Made by a program: the position numbers and the translations under genes. Shown here in pieces: positions 35,405 to 45,123 of a stretch of 64,000 nucleotides of DNA. The stretch spans positions 1 through 64,000 of the forward strand of contig VEMY01000007.1 of the NCBI GenBank assembly GCA_009711825.1, written 5' to 3'. Source of the DNA: Bacillota bacterium (lineage in GTDB: Bacteria; Bacillota; Proteinivoracia; UBA4975; VEMY01). How positions within the stretch are numbered: position 1 is the stretch's first letter; each line of letters begins with the position of its first letter. Under the pieces are notes generated by a model. That model saw nothing but the letters and a program-made list of their open reading frames with translations, was not told the origin of the DNA and made no database searches.

Positions 35405-37099
35405 TTGTCAAACAACAGAAAAAGAAACCGTAAATCCGCCCCTGCCAATGCTGAAAAGGTGCGTGTGATTTCCCTGGGCGGCGTAGGGGAAATCGGAAAG
35501 AACATGTTCATCTTTGAGTATGAGCAGGAAATGGTGGTTATTGATGGTGGCCTTAAATTCCCTGAGGAGGATATGTTAGGGATTGATATCGTCATTCCCG
35601 ACATCAGTTACCTGGTGGAAAATCAGGACAAAATTTCCGCAATTCTCCTGACCCATGGCCATGAAGACCATATAGGCGGACTCCCTTACATCTTGAAACA
35701 AATTAATAAACCTGTGTACGGAACCAAACTCACCCTTGGTCTGCTGGAAGGAAAGCTTAAAGAAAAGGGTATGCTGGCCGATTGTGAGCTAAAAGAGATT
35801 CGTCCCGGCATGCGTTTGCGATTAAGTCCCAACATGGAGGCCGAGTTTTTTAAAGTCAATCACAGCATACCGGACTCGGTTGGAATCGCTCTCAGGACCC
35901 CGGCCGGCCTGATTGTTCATTCCGGTGACTTCAAACTGGATCAAACCCCTGTTGATGGAAAACCGACTGATTTCCATCGCCTGGCCCAGTTCGGCCAGGA
36001 AGGTGTTCTCCTGACTTTGGTCGATTCAACCAATGCCGAACGACCAGGATACACTTATTCTGAGTCCCAGGTCGGCGAAACGATTATGGAAGTGTTTCGC
36101 CAGGCTAAAGACAGAATAATCCTTGCCACTTTTGCCTCGAATGTACACCGAATTCAGCAGGTTTTAAATGCCGCTGCCCACTATAAACGCAAAGTTGCGG
36201 TTAACGGACGCAGCATGGTAAATGTGGTTAATGTGGCGATGGAATTGGGCTATCTCAAGGTGCCGGCCAAAACCATGATAGATTTGGAAGAGGCCAATCG
36301 GTTGAAACCGAATCAGGTTGTTCTTTTGACCACGGGAAGCCAGGGTGAGCCGATGAGCGCCTTGACACGAATGGCCAACAACGAACATAGGCGGGTGGAA
36401 ATTATCCCCGGGGACACAGTTATTTTTTCTGCAACGCCGATTCCCGGCAACGAAAAACTCGTATCCCGAACAATTGACAATTTGTTCCGCCGCGGGGCAG
36501 ACGTGATTTACGAGTCGGTGTCCGGTACTCATGTCTCCGGACACGCCAGTCAGGAAGAACTAAAATTATTTCTCAACTTGCTAAAGCCCCGGTATGCAAT
36601 ACCTATTCACGGTGAATACAGGATGTGTGTCCGCTTCCAGAAGCTTTGTGCTAGTCTTGGTATTGCCACCGGAAATGTCCCAATCATCAAAATCGGGGAG
36701 ATTTGGGAGTTATCCAAGAATAGTGTGGACAATGTTGGTTCGGTGTCTGCCGGCCAAGTATTGGTGGACGGTCTCGGCATAGGTGATGTCGGAAATATTG
36801 TTCTGCGCGACCGCAAACAGTTGTCCCTGGATGGAATTCTGGTAGTGGTGCTCACCCTTGATAAAGGCAAGGGTGCCGTACTTGCCGGCCCTGATATTAT
36901 CTCCAGAGGATTTGTCTACGTTCGTGAGTCAGAACAACTGATGGATGATGCCAAGGTGGTTGTTCGCAAATACCTTGACAAAACCGGATCTCAGGATTGG
37001 TCTGTCCTGAAGTCAGGGATTCGAGACTCTTTGGGAAAATTCTTGTTTGAAAAGACCCGTCGCAGCCCGATGATTATTCCGATTATAATGGAAGTATAA
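35405..37099 (+). CDS. rnj: Ribonuclease J
   Basis: Metallo-beta-lactamase/beta-CASP ribonuclease with 5'-exo and endo activity in mRNA decay and rRNA processing. The 564-residue protein has the zinc motif THGHEDHIGG, the beta-CASP region with DSTNAERPGYTYSE and TGSQGEPMSAL, and SGHASQEELK. A basic N-terminal tail (SNNRKRNRKSAP) precedes the fold. The TTG at 35405 is six bases after AGGAGGTG; the in-frame GTG at 35396 is inside that Shine-Dalgarno. In B. subtilis the gene at this place is rnjB (ymfA); whether this is J1 or J2 type cannot be settled from one copy. Confidence 0.94.
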   Translation: MSNNRKRNRKSAPANAEKVRVISLGGVGEIGKNMFIFEYEQEMVVIDGGLKFPEEDMLGIDIVIPDISYLVENQDKISAILLTHGHEDHIGGLPYILKQINKPVYGTKLTLGLLEGKLKEKGMLADCELKEIRPGMRLRLSPNMEAEFFKVNHSIPDSVGIALRTPAGLIVHSGDFKLDQTPVDGKPTDFHRLAQFGQEGVLLTLVDSTNAERPGYTYSESQVGETIMEVFRQAKDRIILATFASNVHRIQQVLNAAAHYKRKVAVNGRSMVNVVNVAMELGYLKVPAKTMIDLEEANRLKPNQVVLLTTGSQGEPMSALTRMANNEHRRVEIIPGDTVIFSATPIPGNEKLVSRTIDNLFRRGADVIYESVSGTHVSGHASQEELKLFLNLLKPRYAIPIHGEYRMCVRFQKLCASLGIATGNVPIIKIGEIWELSKNSVDNVGSVSAGQVLVDGLGIGDVGNIVLRDRKQLSLDGILVVVLTLDKGKGAVLAGPDIISRGFVYVRESEQLMDDAKVVVRKYLDKTGSQDWSVLKSGIRDSLGKFLFEKTRRSPMIIPIIMEV

Positions 37100-37128
37100 C
37101 AGCGCCCCCGGCGCTGTTTTACATTTTG
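37098..37128 (+). terminator. Intrinsic terminator after rnj
   Basis: Stem AACAGCGCC / GGCGCTGTT (37098-37106 with 37110-37118), three-base loop, then TTACATTTT. Confidence 0.8.
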
Positions 37129-37177
37129 TAGATATATTAGGGCAAGCTAGAACGAGAACAGGACAAAGGAGCAGATT

Positions 37178-37855
37178 ATGAGCGGCAAAGCGCAACTGGA
37201 CACCGTACAGCAAATGGGGCAAAATAATTTACCGGCGCCCGGTCCCAGCAATATCCATGTGTTGAGTATTATCGGCCAAGTGGAAGGACATATGGTGCTG
37301 CCGCCCCAAAACAAAACGACCAAATATGAACATGTGATTCCCCAATTGGCGGCAGTGGAACAAAATGATGCGATTAAAGGATTGTTGGTTATTCTCAACA
37401 CTGTTGGCGGCGATGTGGAAGCGGGGCTGGCCATCGCGGAAATGATTAAAACCCTGAGCAAACCCAGCGTTTCTTTGGTCTTGGGGGGCGGACACAGCAT
37501 TGGAGTGCCGATTGCTGTTTCCACCGATTATTCGGTTATTGCGGAAACAGCAACAATGACAATCCATCCAATCAGACTCACCGGTCTCGTTATTGGGGTG
37601 CCTCAAACTTACGAGTATTTGGATAAGATGCAAGACAGGGTGGTAGAATTTGTTTGTCGCAATGCTGATATCAGCAGGGAGTACTTTCGGGAACTTATGT
37701 TCAGAACCGGTGAGTTGGCCCGGGACATTGGCACTGTGCTTGTGGGCGCGGACGCTGTCAAAGCCCGCCTAATTGATGAGGTAGGCGGATTAGGGGCAGC
37801 CATTAGCAAATTGAAAGAAAGTATCGGAACTGACGGTTCGGTGCAGGAGGGGTAA
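37178..37855 (+). CDS. tepA: ClpP-like protease TepA
   Basis: Member of the ClpP/crotonase-fold protease group; TepA was described in Bacillus as a translocation-enhancing protein and is linked to sporulation. The 225-residue protein shows the ClpP-like sequence [21 protein letters not shown], the Ser-containing [12 protein letters not shown] and the His-containing TMTIHPIRL. There is no ATPase partner gene. Neighbours ylzJ and ftsK match the Bacillus order. ATG at 37178 after AAAGGAG. Confidence 0.9.
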   Translation: MSGKAQLDTVQQMGQNNLPAPGPSNIHVLSIIGQVEGHMVLPPQNKTTKYEHVIPQLAAVEQNDAIKGLLVILNTVGGDVEAGLAIAEMIKTLSKPSVSLVLGGGHSIGVPIAVSTDYSVIAETATMTIHPIRLTGLVIGVPQTYEYLDKMQDRVVEFVCRNADISREYFRELMFRTGELARDIGTVLVGADAVKARLIDEVGGLGAAISKLKESIGTDGSVQEG

Positions 37856-37856
37856 A

Positions 37857-38069
37857 ATGTTGCTCTATACACCGGTTGACGCCGAAAGGGTTTTGGAGAA
37901 TCTCGACAAAGAGCGCCAGCCGTTTAAAGAACTGACATTGGCCAATGGTGTTTCCTTATTGGTAGAACCGGTGGAGGGCGGCTTGCGCATAGAGCGGGTG
38001 CTCAGCGGTAATTGTAACGCCTATCTACTCAACGAATACCAGCCGGGCCAGGTGCTAAAAATGCCCTGA
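37857..38069 (+). CDS. ylzJ: YlzJ-like protein
   Basis: A 70-residue protein of unknown function that follows tepA in spore formers. Visible features are MLLYTPVDAERVLE and a short C-terminal ..NEYQPGQVLKM.. region. It starts one base after the tepA stop, with GGAGGGG upstream. A terminator hairpin overlaps its last codons. Confidence 0.8.
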   Translation: MLLYTPVDAERVLENLDKERQPFKELTLANGVSLLVEPVEGGLRIERVLSGNCNAYLLNEYQPGQVLKMP

Positions 38070-38080
38070 CCGGCTTTTAT
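38041..38080 (+). terminator. Probable terminator overlapping the end of ylzJ
   Basis: Outer stem AGCCGG / CCGGCT (38041-38046 with 38070-38075) with an inner CAGG / CCTG pairing (38049-38052 with 38065-38068), followed by TTTATT. The 5' half is within the last ylzJ codons. Confidence 0.5.
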
Positions 38081-38081
38081 T

Positions 38082-38111
38082 CTGTCATTTTTTTCTGGGC
38101 TATGCTATCAT
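38082..38111 (+). promoter_or_regulatory. Possible promoter for uppP
   Basis: Extended -10 TGCTATCAT (TATCAT at 38106-38111) with CTGTCA (38082-38087) as a -35 at an 18-base spacer. Confidence 0.4.
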
Positions 38112-38131
38112 CAGTAGCAGGAGGGATGGAA

Positions 38132-38944
38132 ATGGACTTGTTAAACGCAATAATAATTGGCATAATTCAAGGGCTCACCGAGTTTCTGCCCGTCAGCAGT
38201 TCCGGGCATTTGGTAATCGCTCAGCGTTTACTGGGTGTAGAAATGCCTGGTCTTACGTTTGAGATCTTTTTACATTTTGGCACGCTTATTTCTGTGTTTT
38301 GGGTGTTTCGAGAGCGAATTGCTGCCATTTTTATGAGTGTAGTCTCTCTGCTTTCACCGCGACAATGGGACCGCTTCCAAACCAGCGAAAACCGTCGGTT
38401 TTTATTTCTGCTGATTGTCGGCAGTATACCAACGGCTCTTATTGCGCTTTTTGCTCGGGATATGGTGGAGGAGGCATTTGCCAGCACCCGCATGGTGGGG
38501 TATTCTTTGATTGTCACTGGCGCATTGCTATGGGTGGCTGATGTGCTCCCTGGGGGCAATAAGGACATAAACAAAACCAGAGTTAGTGATGTATTGCTCA
38601 TTGGTGTGTTTCAAGGGCTGGCAGTGCTGCCTGGGATTTCCCGCTCAGGTTCTACTATCAGTGGCGCCCTGTTTCGCCGGCTAGACAAACGCACCGCTGC
38701 AGAATATTCTTTTTTGCTGTCGGTGCCGGCGATTGGCGGTGCAACAGTATTAGAGCTAATCACAGTACTAAGAGACGGAACATTTGCCGGCAATTGGTTG
38801 TTTTTTGCAACGGGCGTTCTCGTGGCGGCATTGTCCGGAATTTTTGCAATCCGGGTGTTCCTCAGTGTCTTGGTGAAAAACCGGCTGCGCTGGTTCGGGC
38901 TCTATTGTTGGGCCATGGCTTTGGTGGCAATCTTCATATTATAG
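38132..38944 (+). CDS. uppP: Undecaprenyl-diphosphatase (BacA type)
   Basis: Recycles undecaprenyl diphosphate to the monophosphate carrier. The 270-residue polytopic membrane protein contains both active-site motifs, GLTEFLPVSSSGHLVIAQ and LPGISRSGSTISG. The ATG at 38132 is preferred since GGAGG (38120-38124) is seven bases before it; the ATG at 38126 is too close. Relative to B. subtilis it is an insert between ylzJ and spoIIIE/ftsK. Confidence 0.95.
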   Translation: MDLLNAIIIGIIQGLTEFLPVSSSGHLVIAQRLLGVEMPGLTFEIFLHFGTLISVFWVFRERIAAIFMSVVSLLSPRQWDRFQTSENRRFLFLLIVGSIPTALIALFARDMVEEAFASTRMVGYSLIVTGALLWVADVLPGGNKDINKTRVSDVLLIGVFQGLAVLPGISRSGSTISGALFRRLDKRTAAEYSFLLSVPAIGGATVLELITVLRDGTFAGNWLFFATGVLVAALSGIFAIRVFLSVLVKNRLRWFGLYCWAMALVAIFIL

Positions 38945-38962
38945 AAGATCGGAGGTGAAAGT

Positions 38963-41227
38963 ATGGCCAGACGCAAACGTCGTAAACGTAAACAACAAAA
39001 TCCTCAGCACAGCGAGCTATTCGGACTGATTATAATCGCTTTGGCGCTCTTGGCCGCGGCAAGCCTGCTGTTTACGGAACATACCGGTGTTACAGGTCGT
39101 TTCCTCAACGAGTTACAGATAAATATCGCCGGCCGATATGCCCTGTTTTTCCCATTTGCCTTGTTGATTTGGGGCATACGGGCGCTATTTTTCCCCAACT
39201 CAGTTAATTTTGGCCGCAAGGCATTCGCTACATTGGTCATCATTCTATGCTTGTTGGCCAGCGTCCATATCTATGCTGCGCCAACATTGGACGAGCCTAG
39301 ATTATTATTGGATATGGTTGGACAAGAGCAAGGTGGCGGAATTCTTGGCGCATTGGCGGCGATTGGTTTACTACGGGCTTTTGGCCTGGTGGGCTCCGTG
39401 GTAGTTTTGGTCTCAACATTTACAATTGCCTTCCTGACCATGGTGGATATATCGCTGAAACAGGCTGTGGCGATGGCTGGCAATGCGTTTGCAGGGATTT
39501 TGAAGGGAATTGTCAGCAATCTGACCAATATCGGCCGTCGCTTGAAAACCTTGATTGCTCAAAACAAGCGCACACGCCAGCGGGAGGCGACCGTAATTAT
39601 TCACGACTACCAGGCGCCCGGTGAAGAGGCCGCTCCTACCGGCCAACCCCCGTTCGACTCGGAACCGGAATCGGAAGCGGAACCTCCGGAGCCGGTAAGG
39701 CCGTTGCCGGTTCCAACGGCAAAGCCAACCGCACCATCACCGACGGTGCCTGACTTAGCCCAGGAACAAGACGATTATGAGCAAAAATATACCGCAGATT
39801 ACCAGTTGCCACCTCTGAATCTGCTTCAAAAAACAATTCGACTCAAAGATCCCCAGGGTCGAAGAGAGCTTGTATCTCAGGCCGATGTTTTGGAGCAAAC
39901 CCTGGCCAGCTTTGGGATTGAGGCTAAAGTTATCAATGTTCATCGCGGTCCCACAATAACAAGGTTTGAAATTCAGCCGGCAGCCGGCGTCAAGGTCAGT
40001 AAAATTGTCAATTTGGCCGATGACCTTGCATTAAGTCTTGCGGCAACCAGTGTCCGAATTGAAGCGCCAATACCCGGCAAATCTGCCGTTGGACTTGAGG
40101 TTGCCAATAAAGCCAAGGCAACTGTCTATTTTCGCGAAGTCTTGGAATCAGACGCCTTTGCTGGCAGTGATTCCAAATTGACCGTGGTTCTTGGGAAAGG
40201 CATTGCCGGCGAGCCGGTTGTTGCCGATCTTATGGACATACCCCATTTGCTGATTGCCGGCGCCACCGGCGCCGGAAAAAGCGTTTATCTCAACACCTTT
40301 ATTGCCAGTCTGTTGTTCAAGGTGAAGCCGGATGAGTTGAAATTGCTGCTTATTGACCCTAAAGTTGTCGAGCTAAACATCTACAACGGTCTGCCCCATC
40401 TCTTATGCCCGGTGGTTACCGATCCGCGACAAGCCGCCCAGGCCCTGAAAAATGTTATCAAGGAAATGGAGCGCCGTTACCAGCTCTTTGCAGCAAACGC
40501 CGCCCGAGACATAAATCGGTTCAATGAAATGGCAGATTCCCGCGGGGAACAACGTTTGCCCTATATCATTGTTATAATCGATGAGCTGGCTGATTTGATG
40601 ATGACAGCTCCTACCGAGATTGAAGACGTGATTTGCCGGATTGCGCAAAAATCCAGGGCTGCCGGCATTCACTTGGTGGTGGCTACCCAACGACCTTCGG
40701 TTGATGTTATCACCGGTGTTATCAAAGCCAATATCACAACCAGAATCGCCTTTGCTGTTTCCAGTCAGGCAGATTCTCGGACAATCCTTGACATGAGTGG
40801 AGCAGAGAAGCTTCTGGGTAAGGGCGATATGTTATTTCTGCCTGTGGGCGCCGCTAAGCCCCACCGGATTCAAAGCGCTTATATCTCGGAAGAAGAAGTG
40901 GAGAAGATAATTACCCATATCCTGGCTCAGGCTGCCCCTGTACCCCAGGAGGATTTCCTGGACACCACCGGCGTTGAACAGGACACAAGTCTAGAAACTG
41001 ATGAACTGCTGCCCGAGGCTGCCAGATTGATTGTGGAAAGTGGACAAGCGTCTATTTCGATGCTACAACGACGGCTGCGCATCGGTTATACCCGGGCAGC
41101 GCGGCTGATTGACGATATGGAGCAAATGGGAATTGTTGGTGGATTTGAAGGGAGCAAGGCACGAAAGATTCTAGTAACTCCCGGCCAACTGGCGGGTATG
41201 TTCGACGGCTTGGGTGATTCTGAATAA
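38963..41227 (+). CDS. ftsK: DNA translocase FtsK/SpoIIIE
   Basis: Membrane-anchored hexameric motor that pumps chromosomal DNA through the septum, including into the forespore. The 754-residue protein has a basic N-terminus, four membrane segments (about 15-175), a Pro/Glu-rich linker (about 215-265), an alpha domain (about 290-380), the RecA-like motor (Walker [13 protein letters not shown], Walker [13 protein letters not shown]), and the C-terminal winged-helix gamma domain ([20 protein letters not shown]) that reads polar DNA sequences. ATG at 38963 after GGAGGTG. The position next to tepA/ylzJ is that of B. subtilis spoIIIE. Confidence 0.95.
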   Translation: MARRKRRKRKQQNPQHSELFGLIIIALALLAAASLLFTEHTGVTGRFLNELQINIAGRYALFFPFALLIWGIRALFFPNSVNFGRKAFATLVIILCLLASVHIYAAPTLDEPRLLLDMVGQEQGGGILGALAAIGLLRAFGLVGSVVVLVSTFTIAFLTMVDISLKQAVAMAGNAFAGILKGIVSNLTNIGRRLKTLIAQNKRTRQREATVIIHDYQAPGEEAAPTGQPPFDSEPESEAEPPEPVRPLPVPTAKPTAPSPTVPDLAQEQDDYEQKYTADYQLPPLNLLQKTIRLKDPQGRRELVSQADVLEQTLASFGIEAKVINVHRGPTITRFEIQPAAGVKVSKIVNLADDLALSLAATSVRIEAPIPGKSAVGLEVANKAKATVYFREVLESDAFAGSDSKLTVVLGKGIAGEPVVADLMDIPHLLIAGATGAGKSVYLNTFIASLLFKVKPDELKLLLIDPKVVELNIYNGLPHLLCPVVTDPRQAAQALKNVIKEMERRYQLFAANAARDINRFNEMADSRGEQRLPYIIVIIDELADLMMTAPTEIEDVICRIAQKSRAAGIHLVVATQRPSVDVITGVIKANITTRIAFAVSSQADSRTILDMSGAEKLLGKGDMLFLPVGAAKPHRIQSAYISEEEVEKIITHILAQAAPVPQEDFLDTTGVEQDTSLETDELLPEAARLIVESGQASISMLQRRLRIGYTRAARLIDDMEQMGIVGGFEGSKARKILVTPGQLAGMFDGLGDSE

Positions 41228-41251
41228 GTTCACGTAAAGTGCGGACAAATG

Positions 41252-41280
41252 TTGACTGCCTGCCTGCGTGATGATATTAT
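41252..41280 (+). promoter_or_regulatory. Sigma-A promoter for the nucleoside transporter
   Basis: TTGACT (41252-41257) and TATTAT (41275-41280) with a 17-base spacer, five of six matches each. The leader to the start codon is only about 30 bases, leaving no room for a purine riboswitch. Confidence 0.82.
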
Positions 41281-41316
41281 TCATTTGAAATACAAAACTT
41301 GGGGGAGGTTTTTGTT

Positions 41317-42366
41317 TTGAAAAAGTTTTTTGCTTTACTTATGGCTGTAGTCATGGTTTTCGCCTTGGCTGCTTGTGGCGGCGGTGAAGAACCTGCCGAC
41401 GACAATGGAGACAACGGCAATGATGTTCAGCCGCCGGAAGATGACAAACTAGTTTACATGGTTACCGACATGGGCGGTGTGGACGATGAGTCCTTTAACC
41501 AGTCGGCCTGGGAAGGTCTTACCCGTTTCAAAAATGAAATTGACGGGTGGACAGCGGATGTTATCGAATCCCATCAGGAGGACGACTACACTCCCAACCT
41601 GCGGGCTGCAGTCAGTGCCGACGCCGAGTTGGTCTGGGCCATCGGCTACATGATGGCAGAGCAGCTTGATGCGGTCGCCGCCGATAATCCCGATGGCAAT
41701 TTTGCGATTATCGATTCCGCATCTGAAGAATTGTTGGACAATGTCGCTTATGTTGTGTTTAAAGAGCATGAAGGCTCGTTCCTGGTGGGCATGATTGCCG
41801 GTTTGATGACCGAATCGGACACCATCGGCTTCATTGGCGGTATGGAAGGCGATTTGATTATCAAGTTTGAATCCGGTTTTCGTGCCGGTGTTCACGCTGT
41901 TAATCCCGACGCCGAAGTGTTGGTTCAATACGCTGATTCCTGGGGCGACACCGCCCGGGGCAACCAGATTGCCACCAATATGATTGGCCAGGGCGCCGAT
42001 GTTATCTACCACGCTGCTGGCGGCGTTGGCATCGGTGTAGCCGAAGCCTGCGACGATAACGAAGTATGGTTTATCGGCGTTGACATGGATCAGAGCCACC
42101 TTACTGAGTACACCTTGACCAGTATGATTAAGCGGGTAGACACCGCCACTTATGAAATCAGCAAACAACTTGCCGAGGGCAACTTCCCTGGTGGCACCGT
42201 TCGCGACCTGGGTCTTGCTGAAGAAGGCGTTGGCTATGTCCAGTCTGAACACATCCCCAGCGAGGTCATTGATCAGGTTGAGGATTTAAAGCAAAAAATT
42301 ATTAATGGTGAGTTGGAAGTTCCTTTCACTCGCGACGCTGTAGACGAATTTAAAGCTAATAACTAA
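41317..42366 (+). CDS. BMP-family substrate-binding lipoprotein
   Basis: Extracellular binding component of a nucleoside-type ABC importer (PnrA/TmpC/BmpA family). The 349-residue precursor has a lipoprotein signal ending in LAAC with lipidated Cys20, a Gly/Asp-rich tether (about 21-40), and a periplasmic-binding fold with VTDMGGVDDESFNQSAW, the family N-terminal motif, and VDMDQSHL. TTG at 41317 is chosen because GGGGGAGG lies eight bases upstream; earlier in-frame codons lack this. The three genes that follow complete the transporter. Confidence 0.93.
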   Translation: MKKFFALLMAVVMVFALAACGGGEEPADDNGDNGNDVQPPEDDKLVYMVTDMGGVDDESFNQSAWEGLTRFKNEIDGWTADVIESHQEDDYTPNLRAAVSADAELVWAIGYMMAEQLDAVAADNPDGNFAIIDSASEELLDNVAYVVFKEHEGSFLVGMIAGLMTESDTIGFIGGMEGDLIIKFESGFRAGVHAVNPDAEVLVQYADSWGDTARGNQIATNMIGQGADVIYHAAGGVGIGVAEACDDNEVWFIGVDMDQSHLTEYTLTSMIKRVDTATYEISKQLAEGNFPGGTVRDLGLAEEGVGYVQSEHIPSEVIDQVEDLKQKIINGELEVPFTRDAVDEFKANN

Positions 42367-42373
42367 CCAGCGA

Positions 42374-42399
42374 GGGCCAGGTATCTGCCTGGCCCTTTT
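42374..42399 (+). terminator. Terminator/attenuator between the binding protein and ATPase genes
   Basis: An 8-bp GC-rich stem GGGCCAGG / CCTGGCCC with six-base loop and four T residues. Placement after a binding-protein gene is typical and would keep the binding protein in excess over the membrane parts. Confidence 0.8.
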
Positions 42400-42419
42400 C
42401 TATAGTGGGAGGTGATGTT

Positions 42420-43973
42420 ATGACTGGTCAACCGCCAATAATAGAAATGTGTAACGTTACCAAAATTTTTCCTGGGGTAATTGCCAATGATAAGGTTAAT
42501 TTAAGCGTCCGCCAGGGTGAGATTCATGCCCTTTTGGGTGAAAACGGCGCCGGCAAGTCCACGTTGATGAATATATTATATGGCTTGTATCAACCCGATG
42601 GCGGAGAAATTAACGTTCGCGGTAGACAGGTTACGATTAACGAACCCCGGAAGGCAATTAAGCTGGGAATCGGCATGGTGCACCAGCACTTTATGCTGGT
42701 GGAGCCGTTTACCGTGGCGGAAAATTTGATTTTAGGGAGCGAACCGCAGAGGTTTGGGTTCACCGATCAAGGGCACGCAGAGAAGATTGTCCGTGACTTG
42801 TCAAAGCAATACGGCTTGGCCGTTGACCCACAGGCAAAGGTGCGGGATATATCTGTTGGTATGCAGCAACGGGTGGAAATCCTGAAAGCGCTATATCGTG
42901 GCGCGGAAATACTGATTATGGACGAGCCAACTGCTGTCCTCACTCCCCAAGAAACCACCGAGCTGATCCAGATAATGGAGGCATTGGTCCGGGAAGGGAA
43001 GACGATAATTTTTATCACCCATAAGCTAAAAGAAGTTATGGCCGCCAGCCACCGGGTTACTGTCATTCGCAGGGGCCGGACCATCGAAACCCTGGACACA
43101 ACAGACACAAATATTGATCAATTGGCAAAACTGATGGTCGGCCGGGATGTAAAATTGACGGTGGACAAGCCCCCGGCAAAACCGGAACGTGTAATCCTGG
43201 ATATCCGCAATCTGCATGTACGGGATTATCGGAACACCGAAGTTGTCCGGGGCATTGATATGCAGGTCCGGGCCGGCGAGATTGTCGGTTTGGCCGGGGT
43301 CGACGGCAACGGGCAGACTGAATTGGTGGAAGCAATCACCGGGCTCAGGAAGTCCCAGTCAGGCTCAATCCAATTAAATGGCAGCGATATTACCAACAAA
43401 TCTCCGCGCAAGGTCACCGAAACGGGAGTCGGTCATATCCCGGAAGACCGTCATAAACGAGGGTTGGTACTGGACTTTGATTTGCGGGAAAACGCAGCTC
43501 TTCAGCTGTATTACAAGCCACCTCTGGCAAAATCAAAAATCCTTCAGCGCCAGGAAATGGACACCTATGCCCGCAGACTGATAAAAAATTTCGATGTCAG
43601 GACTCCAGGCCCCCATGTAAAGGGCGACAATTTATCTGGGGGCAACCAACAAAAACTTATTATCGCCCGGGAAGTGGAGCGGGATCCCGATTTATTGATT
43701 GCCGCTCAACCTACCCGAGGATTAGATGTCGGCGCGATTGAATTTGTGCATAAGCGATTGATTCAGCAACGGGACCAGGGTAAAGCTGTGCTCTTGGTTT
43801 CGTTGGAGTTGGATGAAATCCTCGCGCTGGCTGATCGGATTCTGGTTATTTATGAAGGTGAAATTGTTGGAGAGCTGACCGGCGCTCAGGCAAGTGAACA
43901 AGAGCTTGGCCTGTTGATGGCCGGCGCCAAGAAGCAGGAGAGGGGGGAAGAGGATGGCCGGGAAGTTAGCTAA
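42420..43973 (+). CDS. ABC transporter ATPase (double-domain, nucleoside type)
   Basis: The 517-residue protein has two ABC modules. The first has Walker A GENGAGKSTLMN, a signature ISVGMQQRVEILKAL and Walker B ILIMDEPTAVLTP. The second has the altered Walker A GVDGNGQTELVEA usual for this family, signature LSGGNQQKLIIAREV and AQPTRGLDVGAIEF. Same architecture as B. subtilis NupO and sugar-type RbsA. ATG at 42420 with GGGAGGTGAT upstream. It overlaps the first permease gene by 20 bases. Confidence 0.94.
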   Translation: MTGQPPIIEMCNVTKIFPGVIANDKVNLSVRQGEIHALLGENGAGKSTLMNILYGLYQPDGGEINVRGRQVTINEPRKAIKLGIGMVHQHFMLVEPFTVAENLILGSEPQRFGFTDQGHAEKIVRDLSKQYGLAVDPQAKVRDISVGMQQRVEILKALYRGAEILIMDEPTAVLTPQETTELIQIMEALVREGKTIIFITHKLKEVMAASHRVTVIRRGRTIETLDTTDTNIDQLAKLMVGRDVKLTVDKPPAKPERVILDIRNLHVRDYRNTEVVRGIDMQVRAGEIVGLAGVDGNGQTELVEAITGLRKSQSGSIQLNGSDITNKSPRKVTETGVGHIPEDRHKRGLVLDFDLRENAALQLYYKPPLAKSKILQRQEMDTYARRLIKNFDVRTPGPHVKGDNLSGGNQQKLIIAREVERDPDLLIAAQPTRGLDVGAIEFVHKRLIQQRDQGKAVLLVSLELDEILALADRILVIYEGEIVGELTGAQASEQELGLLMAGAKKQERGEEDGREVS

Positions 43974-45123
43974 CTTGAAAAATAAGATTCACAGCTTTAT
44001 TCAAAACATGGCCACTAAACTGCCTACCCCCGTGGCCAAAGCACTGCGTGTCATATTTTCTGGCCTGTCCCGGCTATGGAATGAGACCAAGATCTCCATC
44101 TTCGCGGTACTGTTTGGGCTGCTCGTAGGCGCTATCATCGTACTCACTATTGGCAGGAGCCCAGTAGATGTGTTTCGGGCAGTATATTCCAGTTCTTTTG
44201 GCAGCCTCCAGGGGTTCTTTGAGACCATGGCCTATGTGGCGCCCTTGATACTGACAGGACTGGCAATCGCTTTTGCTTTCCGCTGTGGGTTGTTCAATAT
44301 CGGGGCCGAAGGACAGGTGATTGTCGGGATGTTTGTTTCCGGGTTCATTGGCTTTACCTGGCCGGACTTGCCGACGATAATCTTGCTTCCCAGTGCTATC
44401 TTGGGCGGCGCCGTTGCCGGAGCTATTTGGGCAGGAATCCCGGGTCTTTTAAAGGCAAAACTTGGCGTACACGAAGTCGTAAATACAATCATGATGAACC
44501 ATATTGCCTTTTATCTGGTGAACTGGTTGGTTTCCGGGCCTTACAAGGCGAGCGGCGTGCAGGGGACAGATGCGGTTCCGGCTAACATTCGCTTGACTCG
44601 GCTCAGCGATATTTTTGGCACTTCGGCTGCCGATGGGCACACAGGTATTTTTATCGCCCTGGCGGCTGCATTCATTTGTTGGTTTTTACTGTGGCGAACA
44701 ACCACCGGTTTTGAAGTCAGGGCGACCGGCCTCAACCCGCATGCGGCTGAATACGCCGGTATCAGTGTCGCAAAAAATATCCTGCTGGCGATGTTAATCA
44801 GTGGACTGTTTGCAGGTTTGGCCGGTGGCATCCAGACTTTGGGCGTGCGGGGCAGAGTGCTGCAGATGTCTGCTTTTCCGAACCTGGGATTCAATGGAAT
44901 TGCTGTCGCCTTGATTGGCAAAAATCATCCCCTAGGTGTTATCTTTGGAGCGTTGTTATTTGGAGTTTTGTTACGCGCCGATGCTGCAATACAAATTCAG
45001 GCAGATGTTCCCAGGCAGGTGGTAGCAATCATTCAGGCTTCAGTAATCTTCTTTGTCGCTGCCGAACAAATTTTCCACTGGTTGTTTATACGGCGCAAAA
45101 AGGAGGTTGTGGTAAATGATTGA
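43954..45123 (+). CDS. ABC transporter permease, nucleoside type (NupP-like)
   Basis: The 389-residue protein has a basic amphipathic N-terminus and about eight to nine membrane segments, with GLFNIGAEGQVIVGMF and GVHEVVNTIMMNHIAFYL, typical of the BMP-linked permease pair, and LGFNGIAVALIGKNHPLGV near the end. ATG at 43954 lies within the ATPase 3' end, with GAGGGGGGAAG upstream. Confidence 0.92.
   Translation: MAGKLANLKNKIHSFIQNMATKLPTPVAKALRVIFSGLSRLWNETKISIFAVLFGLLVGAIIVLTIGRSPVDVFRAVYSSSFGSLQGFFETMAYVAPLILTGLAIAFAFRCGLFNIGAEGQVIVGMFVSGFIGFTWPDLPTIILLPSAILGGAVAGAIWAGIPGLLKAKLGVHEVVNTIMMNHIAFYLVNWLVSGPYKASGVQGTDAVPANIRLTRLSDIFGTSAADGHTGIFIALAAAFICWFLLWRTTTGFEVRATGLNPHAAEYAGISVAKNILLAMLISGLFAGLAGGIQTLGVRGRVLQMSAFPNLGFNGIAVALIGKNHPLGVIFGALLFGVLLRADAAIQIQADVPRQVVAIIQASVIFFVAAEQIFHWLFIRRKKEVVVND

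Noticed and set aside
41281-41316. Purine riboswitch upstream of the nucleoside transporter
   Set aside because: The leader is about 30 bases, far too short for an aptamer, and no conserved core is seen.
41449-42252. Minus-strand open frame of 267 codons inside the BMP lipoprotein gene
   Set aside because: Long, but entirely within a gene with clear lipobox and family motifs, and with no upstream ribosome site; codon-pattern shadow.
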